Positions 56,753 to 64,000 of a stretch of DNA of 64,000 nt are shown piece by piece; within the stretch, counting starts at the first letter, position 1; each line of letters starts with the position of its first letter. The stretch is from positions 3,906,001 through 3,970,000 of the forward strand of contig NZ_CP150300.1 of assembly GCF_037991315.1 (NCBI RefSeq), given 5' to 3'. The DNA comes from Paenibacillus sp. FSL H8-0079. GTDB taxonomy: Bacteria; Bacillota; Bacilli; Paenibacillales; Paenibacillaceae. The notes beneath the pieces were generated by a model. The model was not told the DNA's origin. It did not search any database and was given only the letters and a program-made list of their open reading frames with translations. A program made the position numbers and the translations under genes.

Positions 56753-58276
56753 TTAAAGATTGGCATTAACCGCCAAGGGTGTGCTACTTGCAACTACAGA
56801 CTGCTGATCCGCAGGCTGATCAAACCACCAGTGGTGACCTTCTGCTTCAAGCATAGCATCCGATTCAATCGGTCCATAGCTGCCTGCAGGATACAGGTGA
56901 AGTGGCAACAGATTTTCCTGGAATGCATCTAGAATCGGTTGCACCCAAGCCCAGGACAATTCTACTTCATCCCAATGGGCAAAGAAAGTTGGATCGCCGT
57001 GCAAAGCATCACGAATCAGGTTCTCGTAAGCTTCTGCGAGATCACCGTTATCCGGAGAAAGATCAATATGAACCGGTTTGAATTCACCTTTATTCTCAGG
57101 GTCACTTGCATTAAGTTGCAATGTCATGCTCTGATCCGGACTCATCTCAATGACGAGTAGGTTCGGCTTCGAACCATTGCTTTTCAGCACATTCGCCTGT
57201 CCTGAAGGTTCTTTGAATTCAATCACGATACGTGTTGATTTCTCCTTCATTCTTTTACCCGTCCGGATGTAAAACGGAACACCGCGCCAGAAGAAATCAT
57301 CAATTTGCAATTTGGCAGCAATGAATGTGTCATTCATCGTATTCTCTGCTACACCCGGTTCAGCAGCATAAGCACTTACCGGTTGGCCTTGAATGTGGCC
57401 TTCAGCATACTGTCCGCGGATGATACTTGCGCCCACAGTTTGCTTCTGTAACGGTTGGATTGATTCCATGATGTGCTTTTTCTTCAATCCAACTTTTTCG
57501 GAAGTGCTGTTGTATGGAAGCTGAATCGCCATCATCATGAGCAATTGCAGCATATGATTCTGGAACATGTCTCGCACAGCGCCTACATGATCATAATAGG
57601 ATGCACGTTCTTCGACACCTACAGTCTCGTTAGCCGTAATTTGCACATTGGAGATGTAACGGTTGTTCCAGAGTGCCTTCATAATTGGGTTACTCTGATG
57701 CAACGTCTCCAGACGTTGTACCATCGGTTTGCCCAAGTAATGGTCAATCCGATAAATCTCTTCCTCTGTGAACGATTCGCTTAATTTGCGATTCAGATCT
57801 CTTGCGGACTGTAGATCGTGACCAAATGGCTTCTCAATGACGAGACGTTTCCAGCCCTCCGTGGAACCCAGCCCACTTTCTTGAATATTCTCGGCAATCG
57901 GTTCGAAGAATTCCGGACCAACCGAGAGATAGAACAAGCGATTGGACGGAATGCCAAGCTCAGCTTCTCTTTGTTCAACTAATCCTAACAGCTTTATATA
58001 ATCTTCCTTATGGCTTATATTCAATACACTGTAGCGAAAAGCTTTCACAAATGACTTCACAACTTCAGGATCAGCCTGGCGTCTGGAAAATTCATTTAAT
58101 GATTTTTCCACTTGAGCCTGAAAGAATTCATCAGACCACTCTCTACGCCCCAGACCAATCAATGAGAAGGTTTCCGGAAGCTTCTGCTCAAGATATAAGT
58201 TATATAAGGCAGGATATATTTTTCTTTTGGCTAAATCGCCAGTAGCACCAAATAAAACAATGGTAGTTGGTTCCAT
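56753..58276 (-). CDS. zwf: Glucose-6-phosphate 1-dehydrogenase
   Basis: This 507-residue NADP enzyme is the entry of the oxidative pentose phosphate pathway. It shows FGATGDLAKRK at the coenzyme loop, the substrate motif RIDHYLGKPMVQ with the catalytic His region, and FKEPSGQANV. The usual RIDHYLGKE is RIDHYLGKP here. It leads the zwf-tal-gnd operon, a compact arrangement that pairs both NADPH steps with transaldolase. It is divergent from a LysR gene. Confidence 0.97.
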   Translation of the reverse strand: MEPTTIVLFGATGDLAKRKIYPALYNLYLEQKLPETFSLIGLGRREWSDEFFQAQVEKSLNEFSRRQADPEVVKSFVKAFRYSVLNISHKEDYIKLLGLVEQREAELGIPSNRLFYLSVGPEFFEPIAENIQESGLGSTEGWKRLVIEKPFGHDLQSARDLNRKLSESFTEEEIYRIDHYLGKPMVQRLETLHQSNPIMKALWNNRYISNVQITANETVGVEERASYYDHVGAVRDMFQNHMLQLLMMMAIQLPYNSTSEKVGLKKKHIMESIQPLQKQTVGASIIRGQYAEGHIQGQPVSAYAAEPGVAENTMNDTFIAAKLQIDDFFWRGVPFYIRTGKRMKEKSTRIVIEFKEPSGQANVLKSNGSKPNLLVIEMSPDQSMTLQLNASDPENKGEFKPVHIDLSPDNGDLAEAYENLIRDALHGDPTFFAHWDEVELSWAWVQPILDAFQENLLPLHLYPAGSYGPIESDAMLEAEGHHWWFDQPADQQSVVASSTPLAVNANL

Positions 58277-58388
58277 CTCACCGTTCTCCTTCCAAGTAAC
58301 TCTGGTTTCTTTGTTGTAGTTACACTATAATACGTTTTGAAGCCATACAAGTAATTAATATATTTCACAGGAGCTATAGACCACATCT

Positions 58389-59273
58389 ATGACAACAAAT
58401 TACGAACTATATAAAGTCTTTTACTGGGCTGCCAAAACAGGCAGTTTGACACAGGCTGCAAAAGCATTGTATATCACTCAACCCAGCGTCAGTCATGCCA
58501 TCAAGCAGTTGGAAGAGAGCTTTGGTCTTACCTTGTTTTATCGAAATTCCAAGGGTGTAGCGTTGACACAGGAAGGTGTCAGTCTATACTCCTATATTGA
58601 ACAATCCCAGATTCTGATCTCACTTGCGGAAGAAAAAATGGCCGCACTGAAGAGCCTCGACAACGGTGAATTGAGGATCGGTGGCAGTGACTCCCTGTTC
58701 AAGCATTACATGTTGGCGTACCTTGAGGAATTCCACACCTTGTACCCTAACATCAAGCTGCATTTGAGCCATGGAACCACGCCGGAAGTCATTACCTTTC
58801 TGAAGGAAGGCAAGATCGACCTTGGTGTAGTTCGGATGCCCATTGTTGATCCACAGCTCGAAGTCAGGGAAAGTATTCAGTTGAAAGACTGTTTTGTAGC
58901 TGGTGAACGTTATGCTCAGTTAAAAGGCAAAGTCATGACACTTGAGATGCTTCTTGAGCATCAACTGATCCTCTTCTCCAGGAACAGCCGGGTTCGGATG
59001 GCTATAACCGAGTTGTTTAACAGCTATAATTACACGTTGAAGCCTGAGATTGAGGTCGGTAGCGTTGATCTGTTGATTGAATTTGCACGTCGGGGACTGG
59101 GCATTTCCTATGTTACACGTGAATTCATCTCCAAAGAGCTGGAGGAAGGTTCTCTCTTTGAAATTCAGCTTGATGTCCCGCTCCCCCCTTCCCATGTGGG
59201 GATAATGACCAAACGCAATATGCCAATTTCTCTGGCAGCCAACCGTTTTATGGATCTCATTTTCAAAGCCTGA
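58389..59273 (+). CDS. LysR family transcriptional regulator
   Basis: This 294-residue protein has the LysR helix-turn-helix at the N-terminus (FYWAAKTGSLTQAAKALYITQPSVSHAIKQLEESFGLTLFYRNSKGVALTQEG). A periplasmic-binding-like effector domain follows (GELRIGGSDSLFKHYMLAYL...). Divergence from zwf makes zwf-tal-gnd the likely target. The AGGAG lies 15 bases before the ATG, which is unusually far; no nearer start is apparent. Confidence 0.92.
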   Translation: MTTNYELYKVFYWAAKTGSLTQAAKALYITQPSVSHAIKQLEESFGLTLFYRNSKGVALTQEGVSLYSYIEQSQILISLAEEKMAALKSLDNGELRIGGSDSLFKHYMLAYLEEFHTLYPNIKLHLSHGTTPEVITFLKEGKIDLGVVRMPIVDPQLEVRESIQLKDCFVAGERYAQLKGKVMTLEMLLEHQLILFSRNSRVRMAITELFNSYNYTLKPEIEVGSVDLLIEFARRGLGISYVTREFISKELEEGSLFEIQLDVPLPPSHVGIMTKRNMPISLAANRFMDLIFKA

Positions 59274-59300
59274 GTGGCCACCATGTCAAAAGGTACAACG

Positions 59301-59342
59301 AAGAGCCCCACCGTCCAGTTAAGGATGGTGAGGCTCTTTGGC
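59301..59342. terminator. Bidirectional terminator between the LysR gene and cheA
   Basis: A long imperfect stem AAGAGCCCCACCGTCC/GGATGGTGAGGCTCTT is positioned between the convergent genes. Confidence 0.8.
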
Positions 59343-59364
59343 CTGCATGCTGCTTATTTAAAGA

Positions 59365-61380
59365 TTAATGACTCACCAGATAGGAAGCATCCAATATGAG
59401 GGCAACCTTGCCATTCCCCAGGATCGTTGCACCAGAGAGATGGTTCATCGCACCCAGATACGTACCGAGCGTCTTAATCACAACTTCCTGATTCCCGATA
59501 ATCTCATCTACTGCGTACGCTGCAATTTTGTCAACGGAACGCACGATCACCAGTGGAATGGTTTTGGATTTGCGGTCCGTTCGTGGATAGTTCAATTTAT
59601 CACAGAGTCTGTGAAAGGGTACAATACGACCATGATTTAGAATCGCTTGTTGCCCTTGGATCATCTGAATATCTTCAGGTGAAATGCGGACAATCTCGGC
59701 GACGTTGTACATCGGCAAGATCAGAACACGACCCGATACTTTGACTAACAGTCCTTTGATAATCGCCAATGTGAGTGGTAGACGAATCGTAAACGTGGTA
59801 CCCACACCAACCTCCGTATCAATATCAATGATACCGTTGAGTCGCCCGATCTGACTACGCACGATGTCCATTCCTACGCCGCGTCCTGATACTTCACTGA
59901 CAGAAGAAGCCGTTGAGAAGCCAGGCTCAAATATGAGATGTACAGCTTCCTGTGTTGTAAGGCGTGCAGCCTGCTCTTCACTAATGATGCCTTTTCCCAA
60001 AGCGGAAGCCTTGATCTTATCACCATCGATGCCTTTGCCATCATCCGAATAACGAATGACGACATGGTTTTCTTCGTGAAATGAAGTTAAGGTAATACGT
60101 CCTTTGGATGGCTTGCCGAGCTCCGCTCGAACCTCTACACTTTCAATGCCATGATCTGCACTGTTGCGGATGAGATGGATCAGCGGGTCACTCAATTCTT
60201 CAATAATCATCCGGTCAAGCTCAGTCTCTCCACCTTGAATGACCAGTTCCAGATCTTTATCCAGTTTCTGCGAAAGGTCACGAACCAATCTCGGGAAGCG
60301 GCTGAATAGTTGATCAATGGGTAACATACGTGTCTTCATTACACCTTCTTGAAGCTCTTTGATCACCCTGCCCATATGATCGGATACACCACTAATACTC
60401 TGGATGAGTGTGGAAGGCTCCTTGCGCGCACCCGACCCACTAAGATCTGCAAGGGATGTCTGATCAATTAAAAGCTCACCAACCAGGTTCATCAAATGGT
60501 CCAGACGTTCAACACTGACACGAACCGTAGGTTGAGCAGCCTTCACTTTTTCTTCTGGACCAGAGACAGCCATGGTAGGCACGCTTGGTTTTGTTTGCTC
60601 TGTTTCAGAGAGTAATTCAACTGGCGCAGAAGTCGCTGCAACCTCATTGGATTCCAGCATGTATGGATCAATCTCCAGCACATGAATATCCGAGTCTGAA
60701 GACAGCTCTGCCTTAAGCTGCTGTGGGTCCTTTGAAGTAGCCGCGATGATGATGAACTGACCATAATGATCATCTTCATTCTCCGCGCCCGGTTGGCTCT
60801 CCATGAGCGAAGCAGCGACAACCGTACCACAGATGTCCTCAATTCGTTGTCGCAAAATATGATATCTGGCCGCTTTCATCATGCACTTCTGCTCCAGCAC
60901 AATGTGAAGGGACAACAGCTGTTTGCCTGACACGACAGCCACCTGTGCCACAATCGATTCTGCGGGTTGCAAATAAGGTGCTTTAAGTTTCCCGACTGTT
61001 GCCGGGGTCTGAATTAACTCCTTTATTTCTCGTACTACCGCTCGAAAGTCTTCATATGCTTCCCCACGGATGTACTGATCCCGAAGCACCTTCATGGCGT
61101 CCAAAGAGCGGAACAACGTATCAATTAGCTCCGAAGTCATCTCCGGTTTTTTCTCCCGGACCCATTCAAGGGCGTACTCCACTTCATGCGTGAGGTCGCT
61201 TAATTCACGGAAATCCATTGTGGATGCCGATCCCTTGATGGTATGGGCTGCTCGAAACAGCGTCTGAACCAGCTCTACAGAAGGCGAAAGCTCCAATGCC
61301 AGCAAAGACTGATCCATACGTTCCAGTTGATCATTCAGTTCTTCGATAAAGATGTCACGGTAGGCAGACAAATCCATCAT
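59365..61380 (-). CDS. cheA: Chemotaxis histidine kinase CheA
   Basis: This 671-residue kinase phosphorylates response regulators in chemotaxis. P1 carries the phosphoacceptor His46 (LFRAAHTIKGSASTM). P2 and linker follow. P3 dimerises near ERLDHLMNLVGELLIDQTSL. P4 is the ATPase with LIRNSADHGIE, YSDDGKGI and GRGVGMDIVRSQI. The CheW-like P5 is C-terminal (IIKGLLVKVSGRVLILPMYNVAEIV). ATG 61380 follows GGGAGG at nine bases. It is the last gene of an MCP-cheW-cheA operon without cheY, cheB or cheR. Confidence 0.96.
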   Translation of the reverse strand: MMDLSAYRDIFIEELNDQLERMDQSLLALELSPSVELVQTLFRAAHTIKGSASTMDFRELSDLTHEVEYALEWVREKKPEMTSELIDTLFRSLDAMKVLRDQYIRGEAYEDFRAVVREIKELIQTPATVGKLKAPYLQPAESIVAQVAVVSGKQLLSLHIVLEQKCMMKAARYHILRQRIEDICGTVVAASLMESQPGAENEDDHYGQFIIIAATSKDPQQLKAELSSDSDIHVLEIDPYMLESNEVAATSAPVELLSETEQTKPSVPTMAVSGPEEKVKAAQPTVRVSVERLDHLMNLVGELLIDQTSLADLSGSGARKEPSTLIQSISGVSDHMGRVIKELQEGVMKTRMLPIDQLFSRFPRLVRDLSQKLDKDLELVIQGGETELDRMIIEELSDPLIHLIRNSADHGIESVEVRAELGKPSKGRITLTSFHEENHVVIRYSDDGKGIDGDKIKASALGKGIISEEQAARLTTQEAVHLIFEPGFSTASSVSEVSGRGVGMDIVRSQIGRLNGIIDIDTEVGVGTTFTIRLPLTLAIIKGLLVKVSGRVLILPMYNVAEIVRISPEDIQMIQGQQAILNHGRIVPFHRLCDKLNYPRTDRKSKTIPLVIVRSVDKIAAYAVDEIIGNQEVVIKTLGTYLGAMNHLSGATILGNGKVALILDASYLVSH

Positions 61381-61394
61381 TCGTGTATACCTCC

Positions 61395-61820
61395 CTAACC
61401 GCCCAATATTTCGTCCAGTTTCAAAATGCCCACAAGCTTGTCTTCCTGTTGACCCACGCCATGGAAAAATCCTTCACGGTTACGACCATAACCTCCGGTT
61501 GGCGGATGTATTTCCGAATATGTGGTTACCTTGTTCACGCGGTCCACGATCAAACCAATATATTCATCCTGATGTCGAACTACGATAATACGAGTCGCTC
61601 TGGTGTCCGGTTCATCCGACATACCCAGCAGATTCCGCAGGCTCATCACACATACAACCTTGCCACGCAGATTAACTACCCCTTTGATCTCTGGACGGCT
61701 AAATGGGATATCTGTGATGCTCAGCATTTTAATAATTTCATGAATTTCTTCGATTCGAATGGCGCAAGTCTCTGCACCTACAGACAGTTCAATATATTGT
61801 TCCTTCTGAAGTGAAGACAT
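61395..61820 (-). CDS. cheW: Chemotaxis coupling protein CheW
   Basis: The 141-residue product from ATG 61820 (MSSLQKEQYIELSVGAETCAIRIEEIHEII, GAGGGTG upstream) is a single CheW domain. It links receptors to CheA and shows VVNLRGKVVCVMSLRNLLG and IVVRHQDEYIGLIVDRVNKV. It lies 14 bases before cheA and 23 after the receptor gene. The longer frame upstream overlaps the receptor and lacks a ribosome-binding site. Confidence 0.95.
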   Translation of the reverse strand: MSSLQKEQYIELSVGAETCAIRIEEIHEIIKMLSITDIPFSRPEIKGVVNLRGKVVCVMSLRNLLGMSDEPDTRATRIIVVRHQDEYIGLIVDRVNKVTTYSEIHPPTGGYGRNREGFFHGVGQQEDKLVGILKLDEILGG

Positions 61821-61843
61821 CGATTCACCCTCAATTCGATTAA

Positions 61844-63433
61844 TTAATTGGTTTTGAAGGCAGCTGCCGAATTCGCCAGCTCTTCCGCCAGATGTGCCAG
61901 AGACTGGCATGTTGCAGCTGTCTCTTCTGACGCTGCTGCGGATTCTTCACTTGAAGCCGAGATGGATTCAACGGAACTCATGACCTCTGCCGCTTGAGCC
62001 GCTTCTTCTTCACATGCAGCTGCAATTTCGTTTACTTTCTGTGAGGAGTTATTGACCATATCAATGATCTGATCAAATGCCTGTCCAGTCATGGAAGACT
62101 GTTCAACACTGGCGGCTACCGCCTGTACGCTTTGTCTTGTGTTTTCCTGCATCGCTTTGATGATGGCTGTAATTTCTTTGGTCGCCTCGCCGCTACGCTC
62201 TGCAAGCTTCCGGACTTCATCTGCGACTACGGCGAATCCTCGACCTTGTTCTCCCGCACGTGCTGCTTCAATGGCTGCATTCAGCGCGAGCAGATTGGTC
62301 TGTTCAGCGATATCGTCAATCACTTCAATGATGTCACCGATTTTACGGGAATCATCTTCGAGTTTGGTCATTTTCGTATTCACAGCTTGCATGCCTTCCA
62401 ATGAAGTTTGTACAACAAGTCCACCTTCACGAGCAGTCTTCACGGTATCATTGGACAATTCGGCAGCTTCTTCCGCACTTGCAGCAACGGAGTTAATGGC
62501 AAGTGATAGCTCCTTGAACAATTCGGAGATGTTTCCTGCCTCGCTGGATTGGCTTGTGCTTGTACTTGCAATTTCCTGCGTGCTGGCTGAGATCTGTTCC
62601 GAGGAAGCGGCAACGCTTTGGGAGTTCATTACGATATTGTTGATTAACTCTTTCAGGTTGTCGACCATACGATTCAGTGCCGCGGCCAGTTGACCCACTT
62701 CATCTTTGCTGGAGATGTCTGACTTGAGGGTCAGATTTCCGCCGGCAACTTCCGTAGCCAGACCCAGCATGGCCATGAGTGGCTTAGAAATGGAGCGAGA
62801 TATAATGTAACCGATGAGGATACTGAAGAGTACGGATGCAATCACCATAACAATCGTTACCGCAAAAGCAGTTGTATAAGCTTCTTCAGATTTCGTGTTG
62901 GCCTGATCTGCCAAATTTACATTGAGGTTCACCAGGTCTGCGAGGTTTTTTACAACCTCATCACCAGGAGGTTTCAAAGTCGCTTTCAGGAATGTAATGA
63001 AAGCTGCATCATCATCTGATAACGCCATAGTGACGCCTTGATCATAAAGTTTCATGTAGCTGGTATATTGGGTATCTAACTTACGAAGCAATTCCGTTTC
63101 TTCCGGGGTAGTGGCAAGAGGACGGTACGTAGCAAGTCGATCCTCCAAAGATTGACGAATCGTGGCAATACTTTCTGTAATTCTGGTCTGCTCTGCTACT
63201 ACAGTTTCGTAATTCAAATCACGTACGTTAACTCGCAATCTCTGATAATCAACCTGAGCAGAAGAGAGCTCTCGAACCGAGATCAGATTATTGTTGTACA
63301 TCTCTTGCATCCGTTCATTCGTACTTCTCAATGTTACTACCGAGTAGACGCCAAGCGCCGCAAGGATTATCGACACAATTAAAAATGCTGAGATAATCTT
63401 TGTTGCTGTTTTTAAATTTCCAAACCACTTCAT
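61844..63433 (-). CDS. Methyl-accepting chemotaxis protein
   Basis: The 529-residue receptor starts at ATG 63433 ([44 protein letters not shown] upstream). TM1 is at about 10-33. A four-helix-bundle sensor with 4HB_MCP-like features follows (about 35-190). TM2 is [23 protein letters not shown], then HAMP, then a long signalling coiled coil. The tip motif is [47 protein letters not shown]. The ligand is unknown. It heads the MCP-cheW-cheA operon. Confidence 0.95.
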   Translation of the reverse strand: MKWFGNLKTATKIISAFLIVSIILAALGVYSVVTLRSTNERMQEMYNNNLISVRELSSAQVDYQRLRVNVRDLNYETVVAEQTRITESIATIRQSLEDRLATYRPLATTPEETELLRKLDTQYTSYMKLYDQGVTMALSDDDAAFITFLKATLKPPGDEVVKNLADLVNLNVNLADQANTKSEEAYTTAFAVTIVMVIASVLFSILIGYIISRSISKPLMAMLGLATEVAGGNLTLKSDISSKDEVGQLAAALNRMVDNLKELINNIVMNSQSVAASSEQISASTQEIASTSTSQSSEAGNISELFKELSLAINSVAASAEEAAELSNDTVKTAREGGLVVQTSLEGMQAVNTKMTKLEDDSRKIGDIIEVIDDIAEQTNLLALNAAIEAARAGEQGRGFAVVADEVRKLAERSGEATKEITAIIKAMQENTRQSVQAVAASVEQSSMTGQAFDQIIDMVNNSSQKVNEIAAACEEEAAQAAEVMSSVESISASSEESAAASEETAATCQSLAHLAEELANSAAAFKTN

Positions 63434-63538
63434 GTAATCTCCTCCTAGGCATCTTAGTGTCCAGTTATGTATATAACGCTCGGCAAACCCTTCTCTTGGT
63501 CGCGCTCTAGACAACTTACGATTTATTTCGACAGAAAT

Positions 63539-63565
63539 ATATCAAAACTGAATAGGAGATTTTTA
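63539..63565 (-). promoter_or_regulatory. Candidate sigma-D promoter of the MCP-cheW-cheA operon
   Basis: The minus strand reads TAAA, 15 bases, TTTGATAT. The -10 matches five of eight consensus bases (GCCGATAT), including GATAT; spacing is ideal. About 100 bases of leader would follow. Confidence 0.35.
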
Positions 63566-63901
63566 ATTCTATAAATTTGCACTATTGCGAATTTTTATTT
63601 TAGATATTAAGTTTCTACTATTTTATTAAGTAACTAACTAATTACCTGTTTATTAAAATCAATAATTTCATATATACGAAATTCATATATTTTTAAATTA
63701 TATTACATATGATTTATTAGACATAACATTAGTAAACTGTATAACTTCATTTTTATGATTTGGTAAGGTACAATCTCGTAGTTCTTCGGTCTAACAAAGA
63801 TTACAATTTGTTTATCATTCATGCCTTAATTTCATATAAGTACAGTTCAACCCATGACTTAAGTCTAATATGTTGCAACTTTAACTAATGCCTTTGTCAT
63901 A

Positions 63902-63938
63902 CAAAAAAAATCAAACCCACATAAGGTGAGTTTGATTA
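63902..63938 (-). terminator. Intrinsic terminator of a gene to the right of the window
   Basis: The stem AATCAAACTCAC/GTGGGTTTGATT (one G-T pair) is followed by a run of eight T residues on the minus strand. Confidence 0.75.
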
Positions 63939-64000
63939 AATAGATATCAATTCTATGGATTAGTATGAATAGAACTACGTGCTGTACAACTGCTCCAGTT

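Larger units (their letters stand above)
63434..64000. other. AT-rich region upstream of the chemotaxis operon
   Basis: This 567-base region is strongly AT-rich and shows no gene I can support. It holds the candidate sigma-D promoter at 63539-63565 and a terminator at 63902-63938. At the extreme right a minus-strand frame ending in LEQLYST and a stop (63975) could be the end of a gene that continues outside the window. That is a guess supported only by the terminator 37 bases later. Confidence 0.4.

Overview
The window looks like a chromosomal segment of a low-to-moderate GC, spore-forming Firmicute. It is most likely a Paenibacillus: it has cotE beside mutSL, a T-box leader on tyrS, LicT/RAT antitermination, strong GGAGG ribosome-binding sites, and protein sequences typical of that genus (genus assignment is inference). 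I see no rRNA, tRNA, CRISPR array, insertion sequence or prophage. Most genes lie on the minus strand. About 54 genes are annotated, many with starts corrected from the longest open frame to the first codon with a well-placed Shine-Dalgarno sequence.

Layout. 1-9 kb: miaA, an rRNA-methyltransferase-like gene, mutL, mutS, an amidoligase-family gene and cotE. 9-20 kb: an aromatic-acid-exporter-like protein, an ABC importer (NMT1/SsuA type), M32 carboxypeptidase, beta-carbonic anhydrase, a PadR regulator, a glycine-rich membrane protein with a YxcD-like partner, T-box-controlled tyrS and selO. 20-33 kb: a xanthine/uracil-type permease, NRDE, Dabb, a TetR regulator divergent from an OYE-type flavin oxidoreductase, AraC-EamA, rluF, yjfB, a Cof-type HAD phosphatase, a GNAT, a subtilase and RidA. 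33-53 kb: two beta-glucoside PTS/antiterminator/6-phospho-beta-glucosidase loci. They flank an accessory stretch with a P-loop kinase-like protein, an acyltransferase, a GNAT overlapping an immunity-like protein, an alpha-L-rhamnosidase with a divergent AraC regulator, and a 5'-nucleotidase-like HAD protein. 53-64 kb: a metallophosphoesterase, an oxidative pentose phosphate operon (zwf-tal-gnd) divergent from a LysR regulator, and an MCP-cheW-cheA operon.

The carbohydrate region is the most coherent system. Locus A encodes LicT-A, PTS-2, PTS-1 and a GH1 enzyme; locus B encodes LicT-B, PTS-3 and a GH1 enzyme. Each LicT and PTS gene is preceded by a ribonucleic antiterminator (RAT) that overlaps an intrinsic terminator. 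The RATs of the two loci differ in their 5' arm, which suggests two insulated circuits. Three promoters have cre-like boxes, so imported glucosides would induce by antitermination while CcpA represses in rich sugar. Imported 6-phospho-glucosides would be cut by the GH1 enzymes, and the rhamnosidase could act on rhamnosylated glucosides. Glucose 6-phosphate could then enter glycolysis or the zwf-tal-gnd branch.

I did not find a clearly new defence or mobile system. The least-explained items are the amidoligase gene placed behind a large terminator between cotE and mutS, the doubled and shortened RATs in front of PTS-1 and PTS-2, and the palindromic promoter of the rhamnosidase/AraC pair.
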